Shown here one piece after another: positions 46,362 to 54,599 of a stretch of 64,000 nucleotides of DNA. The notes below the pieces were generated by a model. That model was not told the origin of the DNA. It saw only the letters and a program-made list of their open reading frames with translations, and ran no database searches. Source of the stretch: Cognatitamlana onchidii (lineage in GTDB: Bacteria > Bacteroidota > Bacteroidia > Flavobacteriales > Flavobacteriaceae); NCBI RefSeq assembly GCF_004804355.1, contig NZ_SRWZ01000003.1, forward strand, positions 248,001-312,000, read 5' to 3'. Made by a program: the position numbers and the translations under genes. How positions within the stretch are numbered: the first letter of the stretch is position 1; the number at the start of each line of letters is the position of its first letter.

Positions 46362-47015
46362 ATGAAGAGATTTGCGCCTTATCTAGTTGTATTAATGGTT
46401 TGTATTTTAACAACTATGTTGAATGCCCAAGAGCTCGCCATATTAAAGTATAATGGCGGTGGCGATTGGTATAGTAATCCTACCGCCTTACCCAACCTTA
46501 TTAAGTACTGCAACCAAAATATAAACACCAAATTAGATCTTAAACCACAAACTGTTGAAGTATCTAGCCCAGATATATTTCAATACCCATTTACTCATAT
46601 GACTGGACACGGTCATGTATTTTTTAGTGATTCTGATGTAGAAAATTTGCGTAACTATTTAATATCTGGAGGGTTTCTACATATAGACGACAACTATGGT
46701 ATGGAACCCTATATAACTGCTGAACTGAAGAAAGTGTTTCCAAACAAAGCGTTGATAGAAATCCCAACAAGCCATGAGATATTTAATATTGCTTTTAAGT
46801 TTCCCGAGGGCTTACCTAAAATTCATGAACATGATGGCAAACAACCAAAAGCTTTTGGCATTTTTCATGCAGACCGATTAATCCTATTATTTACTTATGA
46901 AAGTGATTTAGGGGATGGTTGGGAAGACCCTGAAATACATAATGACCCAGAGGATGTTCGAGAGAAAGCCCTTAAAATGGGAGCCAATATAATAAAGTAC
47001 GCTTTTGAAAATTAA
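46362..47015 (+). CDS. DUF4159 secreted protein
   Basis: A 217-residue protein with a signal peptide (MKRFAPYLVVLMVCILTTMLN). The DUF4159 domain has LAILKYNGGGDWYSNPTALP, DIFQYPFTHMTGHGHVFFSD, GGFLHIDDNYGMEPYI and FEGLPKIHEHDG-like motifs (the sequence reads PEGLPKIHEHDG). An in-frame ATG at 46353 overlapping rsmE is possible, but 46362 gives the cleaner leader. The fold is reported to resemble class I glutamine amidotransferases without the catalytic set. In Bacteroidota it is an uncharacterised exported protein. Last gene of the tsaD operon before the TrmH gene. Confidence 0.85.
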   Translation: MKRFAPYLVVLMVCILTTMLNAQELAILKYNGGGDWYSNPTALPNLIKYCNQNINTKLDLKPQTVEVSSPDIFQYPFTHMTGHGHVFFSDSDVENLRNYLISGGFLHIDDNYGMEPYITAELKKVFPNKALIEIPTSHEIFNIAFKFPEGLPKIHEHDGKQPKAFGIFHADRLILLFTYESDLGDGWEDPEIHNDPEDVREKALKMGANIIKYAFEN

Positions 47016-47034
47016 GAACTAAGGTTATTCAAGT

Positions 47035-47541
47035 TTGCAGCTAGACCATTATAATACCAAATTCAAAAAAAAAACATTTCCAATCACAGTAGTTTGTGAC
47101 CAAGTATCAAATGCACCAAATATTGGAAGCCTTTTTAGAATTGTTGATGCCTTCGGTATAGAAAACATTATTTTTTGTGGAAAAGGAGTTAATCTTAATC
47201 GTAAAACAGCAAAAACATCTCGAGCAACAGAGAAAGTGGTCAATTATGAACTTAACAAGGAAGCTCTTGAAGTGACGCATAGTTTAATAAAGGATGGCTA
47301 TAAAATAATTGCCTTAGAAATAACTAAAAACAGTAAACCTCTTCATAATTTTAAGGTTTATAAGGATACGCCACATGCATTACTAATTGGTGATGAAAAC
47401 TTTGGAATTTCAGATGAATTACTCAAGCTAGCAGATGACATTATTCATATCGATATGTATGGCCAGAACAGCAGCATGAATGTAGTTCAGGCTACTAATG
47501 TTGCCTTGTACGAGCTTACAAAACAATTCCTTAAAAAGTAA
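47035..47541 (+). CDS. TrmH/SpoU-family RNA methyltransferase
   Basis: A 168-residue SPOUT methyltransferase without the N-terminal substrate-binding domain. It has PITVVCDQVSNAPNIGSLFR, HALLIGDENFGISDELLKLA and MYGQNSSMNVVQATNVALYE; the latter two match knot motifs 2 and 3 with the serine and asparagine that bind AdoMet. It starts at a TTG at 47035, 19 bases after the DUF4159 gene. The target nucleotide is unknown; likely a 2'-O-methyltransferase. Confidence 0.85.
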   Translation: MQLDHYNTKFKKKTFPITVVCDQVSNAPNIGSLFRIVDAFGIENIIFCGKGVNLNRKTAKTSRATEKVVNYELNKEALEVTHSLIKDGYKIIALEITKNSKPLHNFKVYKDTPHALLIGDENFGISDELLKLADDIIHIDMYGQNSSMNVVQATNVALYELTKQFLKK

Positions 47542-47596
47542 TTTCTATCTTTCACCATAAATAACTAGTTTTACTACTACATAAAACAAAAGCATA

Positions 47597-48685
47597 TTGG
47601 AATCTAAAACCATAGCAAACGGCATATTAAGAGCTATTGCTGTTATTCTCGGGATAGCATTACTCTTGTTCTTTTTAAATAAAATACAATCTGTAATTGG
47701 CTATATAGCTATTGCTGCGGTTATCTCCCTAATAGGAAGGCCTATCGTAAGGTTTTTAGAGCACAGATTAAAGTTTAAAAACACCATTGCTGTTGTGGTT
47801 ACTATGGTTATTCTTTTAGGCTTGTTTACTGGCTTAATTAGTTTATTCATTCCACTAATAATTCTTCAAGGCAAGAACTTATCACTTTTAAACATTAATG
47901 AACTTCAAGGCAATATTGAAAATTTATATTCAGAGATTGTCAATTATTTTAACCTATACCATATTAATATTGAAAAGTCTCTGAATGCTTCTAGTTGGTT
48001 TTCTCAACTAGATTTATCTCATATTCCAGAATTTTTGAATTCGTTTATTAGTGGATTGGGAAGCTTTAGTATTGGCTTATTTTCAGTATTATTCATTTCT
48101 TTCTTTTTTTTAAAAGACAGTAAGCTTTTTGAAAATAGTTTGCTAACTATTATTCCTGATAGTAAAGAAACACGATGGAAAAGCTCGTCTAGCAAAATTA
48201 AAGATTTACTATCAAGGTACTTCGTTGGCCTTATTTTCCAAATTCTTATCTTATTTATTATCTACACCATTGGATTATCCATTGTAGGCGTAGATAACCC
48301 CATCGTTATAGCTTTTTTATGTGCTTTACTAAACCTTATTCCGTACGTAGGCCCTGTTATTGGAGCAGTCCTTATGCTCACATTAACCATGACAAGCCAC
48401 TTAGGAGAGTCTTTTAGTAATGTTATTGTTCCTAAAACGCTTTGGGTATTGCTTGTTTTTGGTATTGGCCAATTGGTGGATAACTTTTTTAGTCAGCCCA
48501 TTATTTTTTCCAAAAGTGTTAAGTCACATCCCTTAGAAATCTTTCTAGTTATTTTAATTACCGGCATTTTATTTGGTGTTATTGGTTTAATTATGGCAAT
48601 TCCTGCTTATACAGCAATTAAAGTTATTTTAAAAGAATTTCTATCGGATAATAAAATTGTTAAAAAACTTACTAAGGACCTTTAA
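47597..48685 (+). CDS. AI-2E family transporter (YdgG/TqsA-like permease)
   Basis: A 362-residue membrane protein with about eight helices and the family motifs VISLIGRPIVRFLEHR, ALLNLIPYVGPVIGAVLML and QLVDNFFSQPIIFSKSVKSH. TTG start at 47597, 56 bases after the TrmH gene. Members export small molecules or act in sodium/proton antiport; the name AI-2E transporter is historical and gives no evidence for autoinducer-2. It ends 7 bases before the next gene's preferred start. Confidence 0.85.
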   Translation: MESKTIANGILRAIAVILGIALLLFFLNKIQSVIGYIAIAAVISLIGRPIVRFLEHRLKFKNTIAVVVTMVILLGLFTGLISLFIPLIILQGKNLSLLNINELQGNIENLYSEIVNYFNLYHINIEKSLNASSWFSQLDLSHIPEFLNSFISGLGSFSIGLFSVLFISFFFLKDSKLFENSLLTIIPDSKETRWKSSSSKIKDLLSRYFVGLIFQILILFIIYTIGLSIVGVDNPIVIAFLCALLNLIPYVGPVIGAVLMLTLTMTSHLGESFSNVIVPKTLWVLLVFGIGQLVDNFFSQPIIFSKSVKSHPLEIFLVILITGILFGVIGLIMAIPAYTAIKVILKEFLSDNKIVKKLTKDL

Positions 48686-48692
48686 ATTTTTT

Positions 48693-49871
48693 TTGAAGCG
48701 TTTACTTTTAAATACAGAGATTCAAAACTTTATAAATCAAAATTTAGAATCGGATATTTCAAAATTGATTTTGAAAGGCGCTCCTTTTCCCAAAGTTGAC
48801 ATTAAAAGCATTGTTGAACAAATTGAAGCTAAAAAACGATGTCGCTCAAAACTACCTACTTGGTTTACTACTAAAAATATCTTTTATCCCAATAGATTAA
48901 ACATTGAACAAACTTCTTCTGAAATATCTGCAAACTATAAAGCTAAACTAATCAATGGACATAGTATTATTGATATAACTGGTGGTTTTGGAGTAGATTG
49001 TTTTTACTTTTCAAAATATTTTAAAACGGTTAAGCACTGCGAAATTAATCCATCACTTTCGGACATTGTAACGCATAATTTTACACAGTTAGGGGTTAAA
49101 AACATTGAAACTATTTGTAGTAATGGTTTGGAGTATTTAGAGCAGTCAAACAAAGAATTTGACTGGATTTATATAGACCCTTCTAGAAGGCACGATACAA
49201 AAGGTAAAGTGTTTTTCCTAAAAGATTGCCTACCTAATGTACCCAAGCACCTTAGATTTCTATTCAGCAAAACTAAAAATATAGCTATAAAAACGTCTCC
49301 GCTGCTAGATTTATCCGTTGGTATAGAAGAACTAAACTTTGTTAAAACCATTCATATTATAGCTATAAAAAATGAAGTAAAAGAACTGCTTTGGATTTTG
49401 GAAAAAGATTATGTTGGCCCTATTGGTATTGAAACTGCTAATATTAAAAACGATAGTACCGAACACTTTTCTACCCTATTTAAGAAAAAACCATTTTTCC
49501 CTCTAGATTATGAGCTTCCAAAATCTTTTCTATACGAGCCCAATGCTGCCATTATGAAAGCTGGTGCATTTGATGTTATCCCTGAGCAATTGCAAGTAAA
49601 CAAGTTGCATAAACACACGCATTTGTATTCCTCAGATACTTTAATGGCGTTTCCTGGTAGACGATTCAAAATAGAAAATGTAATTCCCTACCACAAAAAA
49701 AACATGAAACATCTTAACATTAATAAAGCCAATATAACCACCCGAAATTTCCCAGAAAGTGTTCAAGTAATTAGAAAAAAATTTAAAATTAAAGATGGTG
49801 GTTCTACATATCTATTTTTTTGTACCAATATGAATGATGAAAAAATAGTTTTAATAACAACTACATTATAG
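48693..49871 (+). CDS. PG_1098/THUMP-like class I SAM-dependent methyltransferase
   Basis: A 392-residue protein from a TTG at 48693; a longer frame from 48657 would overlap the permease. The N-terminal part is helical (LLNTEIQNFINQNLESDISK). The Rossmann methyltransferase core starts with SIIDITGGFGVDCFYFSKYF, and DWIYIDPSRRHDTKGKVFFL holds the DPSR catalytic-type motif. The C-terminal part, about 290-392, resembles the ferredoxin-like and THUMP-like domains of PG_1098 proteins (FPGRRFKIENVIPYHKK). It probably methylates an RNA base, but no target is established to me. Confidence 0.82.
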   Translation: MKRLLLNTEIQNFINQNLESDISKLILKGAPFPKVDIKSIVEQIEAKKRCRSKLPTWFTTKNIFYPNRLNIEQTSSEISANYKAKLINGHSIIDITGGFGVDCFYFSKYFKTVKHCEINPSLSDIVTHNFTQLGVKNIETICSNGLEYLEQSNKEFDWIYIDPSRRHDTKGKVFFLKDCLPNVPKHLRFLFSKTKNIAIKTSPLLDLSVGIEELNFVKTIHIIAIKNEVKELLWILEKDYVGPIGIETANIKNDSTEHFSTLFKKKPFFPLDYELPKSFLYEPNAAIMKAGAFDVIPEQLQVNKLHKHTHLYSSDTLMAFPGRRFKIENVIPYHKKNMKHLNINKANITTRNFPESVQVIRKKFKIKDGGSTYLFFCTNMNDEKIVLITTTL

Positions 49872-49875
49872 TTTA

Positions 49876-50334
49876 TTATGACCGTGGCTTGCTTAACCCC
49901 CTATCATACATAACAATAGTACCAGCAACAGATACGTTTAAGCTGAGTTTAGATTTAAACTTGACTAAAAAATGTGATGCCTCAATGGCTTGCTTGGATA
50001 AACCATGATCTTCAGCTCCCAACAAATACACACAGCGTCTCGGATGAGAAAACGTTTCTAGAGACTGCGCATCATTGGTAAGCTCTACGCCAACAATTCT
50101 GGCTCCTTTTGGTAAATTTTTATGAAAATCATCAAAGGTATCGTAATGAAAATAAGGCATTGATTTTACAGCATTGTGGGTGTCGCAGGCCTGTTTAGCG
50201 TACCTATTTCCAATGGTAAAAATAAAACTAGCCCCCATGTTTTGAGCCGATCTCCATAGCACTCCAAGGTTTTCTGGTGTTTTCCCATTTTGAATTCCGA
50301 TTCCAAAAAATTCATTGACAAAATTATCATTCAT
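49876..50334 (-). CDS. SpoU/TrmH-family RNA methyltransferase (TrmL-like length)
   Basis: A 152-residue protein with SPOUT knot motifs: GIGIQNGKTPENLGVLWRSA, YLLGAEDHGLSKQAIEASHF and LSLNVSVAGTIVMYDRGLSK. The compact single-domain form is like TrmL or small 2'-O-methyltransferases. The motif IGIQNGKTPENLG and the asparagine in LNVSVAG are typical of an active methyltransferase. Substrate unknown. Convergent with the PG_1098-like gene. Confidence 0.82.
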   Translation of the reverse strand: MNDNFVNEFFGIGIQNGKTPENLGVLWRSAQNMGASFIFTIGNRYAKQACDTHNAVKSMPYFHYDTFDDFHKNLPKGARIVGVELTNDAQSLETFSHPRRCVYLLGAEDHGLSKQAIEASHFLVKFKSKLSLNVSVAGTIVMYDRGLSKPRS

Positions 50335-50430
50335 AGGTGGTAAAAATAAAAAGAATTACAGTATTAGCAGAGCTACTTTAGGCTTTTCATTTATATTTAT
50401 AATTTTGAATCAACCAACTAAAACCTGTTA

Positions 50431-51492
50431 ATGAGATTTTTTTTAGTCTGTTTATGCACACTATCTATGACGTTTGTTGGCGTGGCACAAAAGATGAGAA
50501 CGTATGATCTTGACATGCAAAAAAAACATGCGGAAATAAAAGGGTACGATTCACTTTACAGAGTAAACTACTTTGAGAATATCATCATAAAAACTGAGTT
50601 TTCTTCAGATATTAGAGAAATAGAATTCAAGAACGGGGCAACAGGCAATAGAATTAGTTTAATTCCAATCTCGGAATATCAAATTGGTGCAACCGTAGAT
50701 TATAAATGGATTGCTTTTGGACTAAGTTTCACGCCTAAATTTCTTATGAATCCAGACTTCGTTGATGAACTTGAAAAAAGCAGTTCGTTAGGACTTACCA
50801 TTAATTTCTTTTACTCCGATAGATGGCGACAAGAGTTAAGTTATAGAGCTTTTAAAGGGTTTTATACCGAAATTGAGTTTAACGATCAAGGTCTTCAAAA
50901 AAACGTTGCTCTTAACGATACCGAATACGAATCCTTTGAAGGAAGTACTTATTTTATAGTCAATAAAAATTTTTCTTTTAGAGCCCATTACGCCCAAACG
51001 GAGCGTCAGCTTAAAAGCGCTGGTAGCTTGATTCCTAGACTTAAATATGGATATAGTAAAACTAATATTGTGTTTAATGACGGTCAATTTTTGAATGAAA
51101 TTAGTCAATTGAATAATTTTTATGTGATTGCACAAGCGGGATACTTATATACTTTTGTTCTCAATAAAAAATGGTTTGCTTCCCTAGGCATGCACCCTGG
51201 TATAGGCTATAGTTATAACGAGTTGCAGTATAATGATGCTACTGAATTACCTACAACAACATTCAACAGTTTAACTTTTGCTTTAGACGGTGAAATAGCA
51301 TTGGGCTATAATGCCTATCGATGGTTTTTTGGTACCTCGCTGAATTTTAGAAACAGTAACTACACTAACAATCAGGAAGATGAATTCAATAATCTTTCGG
51401 ACTATTTTAAAGTATATTTGGGCTACAGATTTAACGATAATAAACCCATGCGAAAGTTCTTTGGTTGGTTTGAGGACACCTTCGGTTTTTAA
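50431..51492 (+). CDS. DUF4421 outer-membrane beta-barrel protein
   Basis: A 353-residue protein with a signal peptide (MRFFLVCLCTLSMTFVGVAQ). A repeated beta-strand pattern fits the flavobacterial DUF4421 family, with early sequence YDSLYRVNYFENIIIKTEF and IPISEYQIGATVDYKW. The even Gly-aromatic pattern and C-terminus FGWFEDTFGF suggest an outer-membrane barrel. Function unknown. The stop is followed by a strong hairpin terminator shared with the convergent tRNA gene. Confidence 0.78.
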   Translation: MRFFLVCLCTLSMTFVGVAQKMRTYDLDMQKKHAEIKGYDSLYRVNYFENIIIKTEFSSDIREIEFKNGATGNRISLIPISEYQIGATVDYKWIAFGLSFTPKFLMNPDFVDELEKSSSLGLTINFFYSDRWRQELSYRAFKGFYTEIEFNDQGLQKNVALNDTEYESFEGSTYFIVNKNFSFRAHYAQTERQLKSAGSLIPRLKYGYSKTNIVFNDGQFLNEISQLNNFYVIAQAGYLYTFVLNKKWFASLGMHPGIGYSYNELQYNDATELPTTTFNSLTFALDGEIALGYNAYRWFFGTSLNFRNSNYTNNQEDEFNNLSDYFKVYLGYRFNDNKPMRKFFGWFEDTFGF

Positions 51493-51501
51493 AACAAAAA
51501 A

Positions 51502-51523
51502 CCCTTACTAAATTTAGTAAGGG
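51502..51523. terminator. Bidirectional hairpin terminator between DUF4421 gene and tRNA-Arg
   Basis: CCCTTACTA (51502-51510) pairs exactly with TAGTAAGGG (51515-51523), with loop AATT. T-rich runs follow on both strands (CTTTTG on plus, GGTTTTTTGTTTT on minus), so it can stop transcription of the plus-strand DUF4421 gene and of the minus-strand tRNA. Confidence 0.8.
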
Positions 51524-51529
51524 CTTTTG

Positions 51530-51603
51530 TGATCGCGACAGGATTCGAACCTGTGACCGTCTGCTTAGAAGGCAGATGCTCTATCCAGCTGAGCTACGCG
51601 ACC
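51530..51603 (-). tRNA. tRNA-Arg, anticodon TCT
   Basis: The minus strand folds into a canonical cloverleaf. The acceptor stem is GGTCGCG with CGCGATC, discriminator A, D arm TAGCTCAGCTGGATAGAGC, anticodon stem TCTGC/GCAGA with loop CTTCTAA (anticodon TCT, Arg AGA), and T arm with GGTTCGAATCC. No 3' CCA is encoded. Length 74. The promoter 51634-51665 lies directly upstream and a terminator directly downstream. Confidence 0.95.
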
Positions 51604-51633
51604 TGAACAGAAACATTTTTATTTTCCGGTGCG

Positions 51634-51665
51634 CAAATATAAAATTAACTAGACACCCCACCAAA
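51634..51665 (-). promoter_or_regulatory. Canonical Bacteroidota promoter of tRNA-Arg (TTTG-N20-TATATTTG)
   Basis: On the minus strand TTTG (51662-51665), a 20-base spacer, then TATATTTG (51634-51641) match the -33/-7 consensus with ideal spacing. The predicted start is near 51630, leaving a leader of about 27 bases before the mature tRNA. This is the clearest promoter in the window. Confidence 0.75.
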
Positions 51666-51747
51666 AGAAATGTTTATAATTTTTATGTTTTTTAATGAAT
51701 TAATCATGACGACTTTATATACAGGATATTACTATCTGGTATGACTA

Positions 51748-51783
51748 TAAAAAGACAAGTATCATTACGTATGATGCTTGTCT
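51748..51783 (-). terminator. Intrinsic terminator downstream of the sodium:sugar symporter
   Basis: AGACAAGTATCAT (51753-51765) pairs with ATGATGCTTGTCT (51771-51783), nearly perfect, with a short loop. On the minus strand, the hairpin is followed by a run of Ts (51748-51752). It lies about 25 bases after the symporter stop. Confidence 0.75.
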
Positions 51784-51808
51784 CTTTTGCTACTTAATTA
51801 TCTAATAA

Positions 51809-53437
51809 CTACCAAAACAAAGCATATAAAATGGCTAGTATTATACAAACTATAAACGCCCCAGTATTGAACAAAGGCGATGTTTTAAACAAGTCAGAGT
51901 TTAAATCAATACCCTTAGGATCTTCAGCACCTTTATTCTGAATATTACTTAAAACGATAATAATGACCATGGTTAAAATTGTTGTAATCCCCATTTGATG
52001 CATCCATGGTTCAAACACGGATATAGGAAGAAACTTAAGCCCTAATGCTATAGGAATTGACAAAATTGCTCCCCAAATAGCTGCATTGTTTGTTGTCTTT
52101 TTCCAGAATAATCCCAATAAGAAAACAGCTAGTATACCTGGACTTACTATACCTGTATACTCTTGAATAAACTGAAATGCTTGATCAATTCCTCCTAATA
52201 AAGGCGCCATGATGCAAGCTATTACCAAAGCAATAAAAGCAGAGATTCTTCCGGTATTTACCGTAGCCTTGTCACTGGCATTTTTATTAATGTATTGCTT
52301 GTAAATATCCATGGTAAAAATTGTTGATGTAGAGTTTAACATGGATGCCAATGATGATACAATTGCTGCTGCCAGTGCTGCAAAAGCAACCCCTTTGAGT
52401 CCAACAGGTAAAAATTGTAGTAGCCATGGATAAGCCTTATCTGCTTGATCTACTGATGGCATATTAAGCATTCCAACCTCACCGAGATTTGCCATAATAG
52501 AAGGATCATTAACCATAACATAGGCCGCAATACCAGGTACCACTACAATTAATGGAATAAGTAGTTTTAAAAATGCAGCCAGTAAAATTCCTTTTTGAGA
52601 CTCTCTTAACGATTTCGCTGCTAAAGTACGTTGGATGATATACTGATTGAAACCCCAATAATACAGATTAGCAACCCATAAACCACCGATAAGCACCCAA
52701 ATACCAGGTAAATTCACATAATTATCATTGGTTTCTTCCAAAATCATATGAAACTTTTCTGGAGCTGCCTCCCAAACTTGAACAAAACCGGCCATAACGC
52801 CTTCTCCGCCCGACACAGTATTTAATGCTAAATAAGTTGTTACTAAACCTCCCAAAACCAAAAACACGACCTGAATAACGTCGGTCCAAGCCACAGCCGA
52901 TAAGCCCCCATATAAGGAATACGCTGCAGCAAATAATGCTAAACCTACAATGGCATACATCATATCTACACCCATAATAGTTTCAATGGCTAAGCCTCCC
53001 AAATACAATACTGACGCCAGATTTACAAAAATGTAGAGCGCCAACCAAAACACAGCTAATATGGTTTTTAAATTTGTTGAGAAACGTTTTTCAACAAACT
53101 CTGGAATGGTATACAACCCCTTCTCTATAAAAATTGGTAAAAAATATTTCCCTACAATAATTAAGGTCAATGCTGCCATCCACTCATATGAAGCAATAGC
53201 TATTCCAAGTGCAAACCCTGAACCAGACATTCCAATAAATTGTTCTGCCGAAATGTTGGCCGCAATTAAAGATGTACCTATAGCCCACCATGGTAGAGAT
53301 TTACTAGCTAGAAAATAATCTTCGGCATTTTTTTGGTGCCCTTCCTTATCTCGTGACACCCATAGCCCTACTCCTAGAATTAATATAGCGTAAGCCACAA
53401 AGACAATATAGTCCCACATTTCAAATCCTGCTGTCAT
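51809..53437 (-). CDS. Sodium:solute symporter (SSS family, SGLT-like), probably galactose
   Basis: A 542-residue membrane protein of about 14 helices. The start is the ATG at 53437 (MTAGFEMWDYIVFVAYAILI); the longer frame from 53530 begins upstream of the predicted promoter. Motifs of SGLT-type carriers: YFLASKSLPWWAIGTSLIAA with the sodium-site region, and GGLSAVAWTDVIQVVFLVLG. Divergent from the GntR-type regulator and gal genes, so sodium-driven galactose uptake is the natural guess. The operator-like repeats lie between the two. Confidence 0.88.
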   Translation of the reverse strand: MTAGFEMWDYIVFVAYAILILGVGLWVSRDKEGHQKNAEDYFLASKSLPWWAIGTSLIAANISAEQFIGMSGSGFALGIAIASYEWMAALTLIIVGKYFLPIFIEKGLYTIPEFVEKRFSTNLKTILAVFWLALYIFVNLASVLYLGGLAIETIMGVDMMYAIVGLALFAAAYSLYGGLSAVAWTDVIQVVFLVLGGLVTTYLALNTVSGGEGVMAGFVQVWEAAPEKFHMILEETNDNYVNLPGIWVLIGGLWVANLYYWGFNQYIIQRTLAAKSLRESQKGILLAAFLKLLIPLIVVVPGIAAYVMVNDPSIMANLGEVGMLNMPSVDQADKAYPWLLQFLPVGLKGVAFAALAAAIVSSLASMLNSTSTIFTMDIYKQYINKNASDKATVNTGRISAFIALVIACIMAPLLGGIDQAFQFIQEYTGIVSPGILAVFLLGLFWKKTTNNAAIWGAILSIPIALGLKFLPISVFEPWMHQMGITTILTMVIIIVLSNIQNKGAEDPKGIDLNSDLFKTSPLFNTGAFIVCIILAILYALFW

Positions 53438-53471
53438 AATTTTATTAAAGTTTAGTTGGTCATTAACAAAC

Positions 53472-53479
53472 CAAATATA
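53472..53479 (-). promoter_or_regulatory. -7 promoter box TATATTTG of the symporter gene
   Basis: On the minus strand TATATTTG matches TAnnTTTG and lies 34 bases before the ATG at 53437. This argues against the longer reading frame beginning at 53530, because translation cannot start upstream of the transcript. Confidence 0.5.
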
Positions 53480-53544
53480 GATATTTAAATTGGAAGGCCT
53501 ATATCTCAATTGCCTTAAAAAATGCTTCAAGCTGCAAAAAAAAC

Positions 53545-53578
53545 AAACTAGTAGGGTCTAGTATGGTTTAACTAGTTT
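53545..53578. promoter_or_regulatory. Operator-like ACTAGT repeats upstream of the GntR-type regulator
   Basis: AAACTAGT (53545-53552) and ACTAGTTT (53571-53578) form a perfect inverted repeat, with a third CTAGT (53558-53562) between. They lie immediately upstream of the TACTTTTG box of the regulator gene and in the divergent region shared with the symporter. A natural binding site for the GntR-type protein; not proven. Confidence 0.5.
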
Positions 53579-53582
53579 TTAA

Positions 53583-53590
53583 TACTTTTG
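53583..53590 (+). promoter_or_regulatory. -7 promoter box TACTTTTG of the GntR-type gene
   Basis: TACTTTTG matches TAnnTTTG and ends 5 bases before the ATG at 53596, so the transcript is probably leaderless. It is preceded by the ACTAGT repeats (53545-53578). Confidence 0.55.
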
Positions 53591-53595
53591 TAAAC

Positions 53596-54588
53596 ATGAT
53601 AGAGGTAAAAAAAAACATAGGTATTCCTAAATACAAGCAAATTATTCAGTCTATTGAATTAGCTATTGCATCTGGAGTATTAAAGAAAGGAAACCAAATA
53701 CCTTCTATAAACAGCATAAGAGACGATTATAATTTATCCAGAGATACTGTTTTAATGGCTTTTAACGAGCTAAAAAACCGTGGTATCATTCAATCGGTTG
53801 TTGGAAAAGGATATTACGTATCTAGCGAGGCCATACAGGTGAAACAAAAAATATTTTTACTTTTTGATGAGCTAAATGCTTTTAAAGAAGACTTGTATAA
53901 CTCATTTTTAGAACATCTAGGAGACCAAATTAAGGTTGATATCTATTTTCACCACTTTAATGCTAGCTTGTTTAACAAACTAATTCAAGACCATGTAGGA
54001 GACTACAATCACTACGTTATCATGCCGGCCAATATAAATAATGCATCCTTAGCTATTAAGGCACTGCCGCAGGATAAAGTTTATATACTAGATCAATTAC
54101 ATGATGACCTCAAACAATACCCTGCCATATATCAAAATTTTGAGAAAGCTATTTATGACAACCTAAGTCAAGTGATACAAGAAATAGGGAAATATCAAAC
54201 CTTAGTTTTAGTATTTTCTGAAGCAAAACAGCCACAAGGTATCAAAGCTGGTTTTTTAAAATTTTGCCAGAAAAACAGTCTGTCTTTTAAAGTTATTGAT
54301 CGTGTTACAGACCAAGCATTGGAAAAAGGACGCCTCTATATTACTTTAGAAGATAAAAGCCTGCTTATTATTTTAAAAAGCATGAAAGCCAGAAGTTATA
54401 CACTTTCTAAAGACATTGGCGTCATTTCTTTTAACGACACCCTACTTAAAGAAATAGTTGAAGGTGGTATAACAACCATTTCAACAGATTTTAAAAAGAT
54501 GGGACAAGAATTAGCTATCATGATTTTAAATAAACAAAAACTTAAGATAGAAAACCCGAACCATTTGATTATTAGAAATTCAATATAA
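53596..54588 (+). CDS. GntR-family transcriptional regulator with periplasmic-binding-protein-like sensor domain
   Basis: A 330-residue regulator. The N-terminal winged helix (about 1-75) has IPKYKQIIQSIELAIASGVL, NQIPSINSIRDDYNLSRDTV and GIIQSVVGKGYYVSS. The rest (about 85-330) is a LacI/ribose-binding-like sensor (VIMPANINNASLAIKALP, IGVISFNDTLLKEIVEGGIT). This AraR-like architecture is common in Bacteroidota sugar loci. Directly followed by galM, galK and galT, and divergent from the symporter. It probably represses the locus and responds to galactose or a derivative. Confidence 0.88.
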   Translation: MIEVKKNIGIPKYKQIIQSIELAIASGVLKKGNQIPSINSIRDDYNLSRDTVLMAFNELKNRGIIQSVVGKGYYVSSEAIQVKQKIFLLFDELNAFKEDLYNSFLEHLGDQIKVDIYFHHFNASLFNKLIQDHVGDYNHYVIMPANINNASLAIKALPQDKVYILDQLHDDLKQYPAIYQNFEKAIYDNLSQVIQEIGKYQTLVLVFSEAKQPQGIKAGFLKFCQKNSLSFKVIDRVTDQALEKGRLYITLEDKSLLIILKSMKARSYTLSKDIGVISFNDTLLKEIVEGGITTISTDFKKMGQELAIMILNKQKLKIENPNHLIIRNSI

Positions 54589-54599
54589 AAAAACAAGAA

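Noticed and set aside
47597-48685. Autoinducer-2 exporter as a function for the AI-2E-type protein
   Set aside because: The family name is historical; no LuxS or related gene lies near and the substrate is unknown.
48657-48692. Longer start for the PG_1098-like methyltransferase overlapping the permease gene
   Set aside because: The start at 48693 removes the overlap and matches the family's usual N-terminus; the 12 extra codons look like leader.
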